From NCBI GenBank assembly GCA_946221045.1, contig CAMIIY010000110.1, forward strand, positions 1 to 6,875: DNA of 6,875 nucleotides, read 5' to 3'. The notes under the pieces were generated by a model. It was not told the DNA's origin. It saw only the letters and a program-made list of their open reading frames with translations, and did not search any database. This DNA is from an uncultured Oceanospirillaceae bacterium (lineage in GTDB: Bacteria > Pseudomonadota > Gammaproteobacteria > Pseudomonadales > Balneatricaceae). Below are positions 6,644-6,875 of this stretch, one piece after another (position 1 is the stretch's first letter; each line of letters opens with the position of its first letter). A program made the translations under genes and the position numbers.

Positions 6644-6806
6644 TCTTGTTAATTACCTTATATATCAAATGCTAAGAATCAAACAATAGCAGCGTTATGG
6701 CGCAAAAATATCGCTATTTAGTATGAGTTGTTCCCCGCATGGCACTAATCGGGTATTCCCATAAATGTATATAGGTTCCGGGGTGGTTTTTGTTACAGAC
6801 GCAGCG
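6644..6806. other. AT-rich leader upstream of galU, no gene seen
   Basis: This 163-base stretch contains no convincing coding region. It should hold the galU promoter, but I cannot assign one with confidence: a TTGTTT/TATATA pair with 16-base spacing (6681-6686 and 6659-6664) would start transcription inside the galU ribosome binding site. ATGGCACTAATC (6739-6750) resembles ATGGCACTACTC at 6861-6872 (11 of 12 bases), a possible but unproven repeated site. Confidence 0.3.
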
Positions 6807-6807
6807 C

Positions 6808-6830
6808 AAAAAAAATCCACTTTGTAGTGG
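6808..6830 (-). terminator. Probable rho-independent terminator for a gene beyond the right edge
   Basis: On the minus strand a stem CCACT/AGTGG (6830-6826 with 6821-6817) with a 4-base loop is followed by one A and then eight T (6815-6808). That is the layout of an intrinsic terminator reading leftwards, so a minus-strand gene probably ends just outside the window. The stem is only 5 bp, which lowers confidence. On the plus strand no T-run follows. Confidence 0.5.
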
Positions 6831-6875
6831 GTAAAAATATGGTACTTCAAATATGTGGAGATGGCACTACTCAGA

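Noticed and set aside
6659..6686. A TTGTTT/TATATA promoter for galU with 16-base spacing
   Set aside because: Transcription would begin within about ten bases of the ATG and lose the only visible ribosome binding site, and the hexamers match consensus poorly.
6697..6726. A nine-codon plus-strand frame (MAQKYRYLV) upstream of galU
   Set aside because: It has no ribosome binding site and points away from galU, so it cannot be a galU leader peptide. It is short enough to be chance.

Overview
The window looks like chromosomal DNA from a gammaproteobacterium. Its nucleotide-sugar enzymes (ManC, GalE, Pgi, GalU) all resemble gammaproteobacterial types, base composition is roughly balanced, and one intergenic gap holds Pseudomonas-style REP-like palindromes. 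A marine Oceanospirillales- or Marinobacter-like host is my guess, not something the sequence proves. No tRNA, rRNA, CRISPR array, transposase or phage gene is visible.

The plus strand (1-2276) carries the 3' three quarters or more of manC, a bifunctional mannose-1-phosphate guanylyltransferase/mannose-6-phosphate isomerase cut by the left edge. It is followed after 66 bases by galE (UDP-glucose 4-epimerase). This is probably the tail of a surface-polysaccharide gene group lying to the left. Between galE and the oppositely oriented genes is a 112-base convergent gap (2277-2388) filled with short GTAGGA-type palindromes.

The minus strand (6643 down to 2389) carries a likely operon, in transcription order: galU (UTP-glucose-1-phosphate uridylyltransferase), pgi (glucose-6-phosphate isomerase), a UDP-glucose/GDP-mannose dehydrogenase-family gene, and a small VanZ-like membrane protein. 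Gaps are 58, 5 and 46 bases. The last 232 bases (6644-6875) are AT-rich and hold the galU leader and a probable minus-strand terminator for a gene beyond the right edge.

Together the genes link central hexose phosphates to activated sugars. Pgi interconverts glucose-6-P and fructose-6-P; the ManC isomerase half takes fructose-6-P towards GDP-mannose; GalU makes UDP-glucose; GalE makes UDP-galactose. The phosphohexomutase step is not in the window.

The most notable item is the dehydrogenase-family protein (2798-4057). Its C-terminal UDP-sugar domain is well kept, but the catalytic cysteine is replaced by histidine, and several other NAD-binding and catalytic residues are replaced, although the frame is intact. 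It reads as a pseudoenzyme or a protein with a changed function, kept in an operon with the enzymes that make UDP-glucose.
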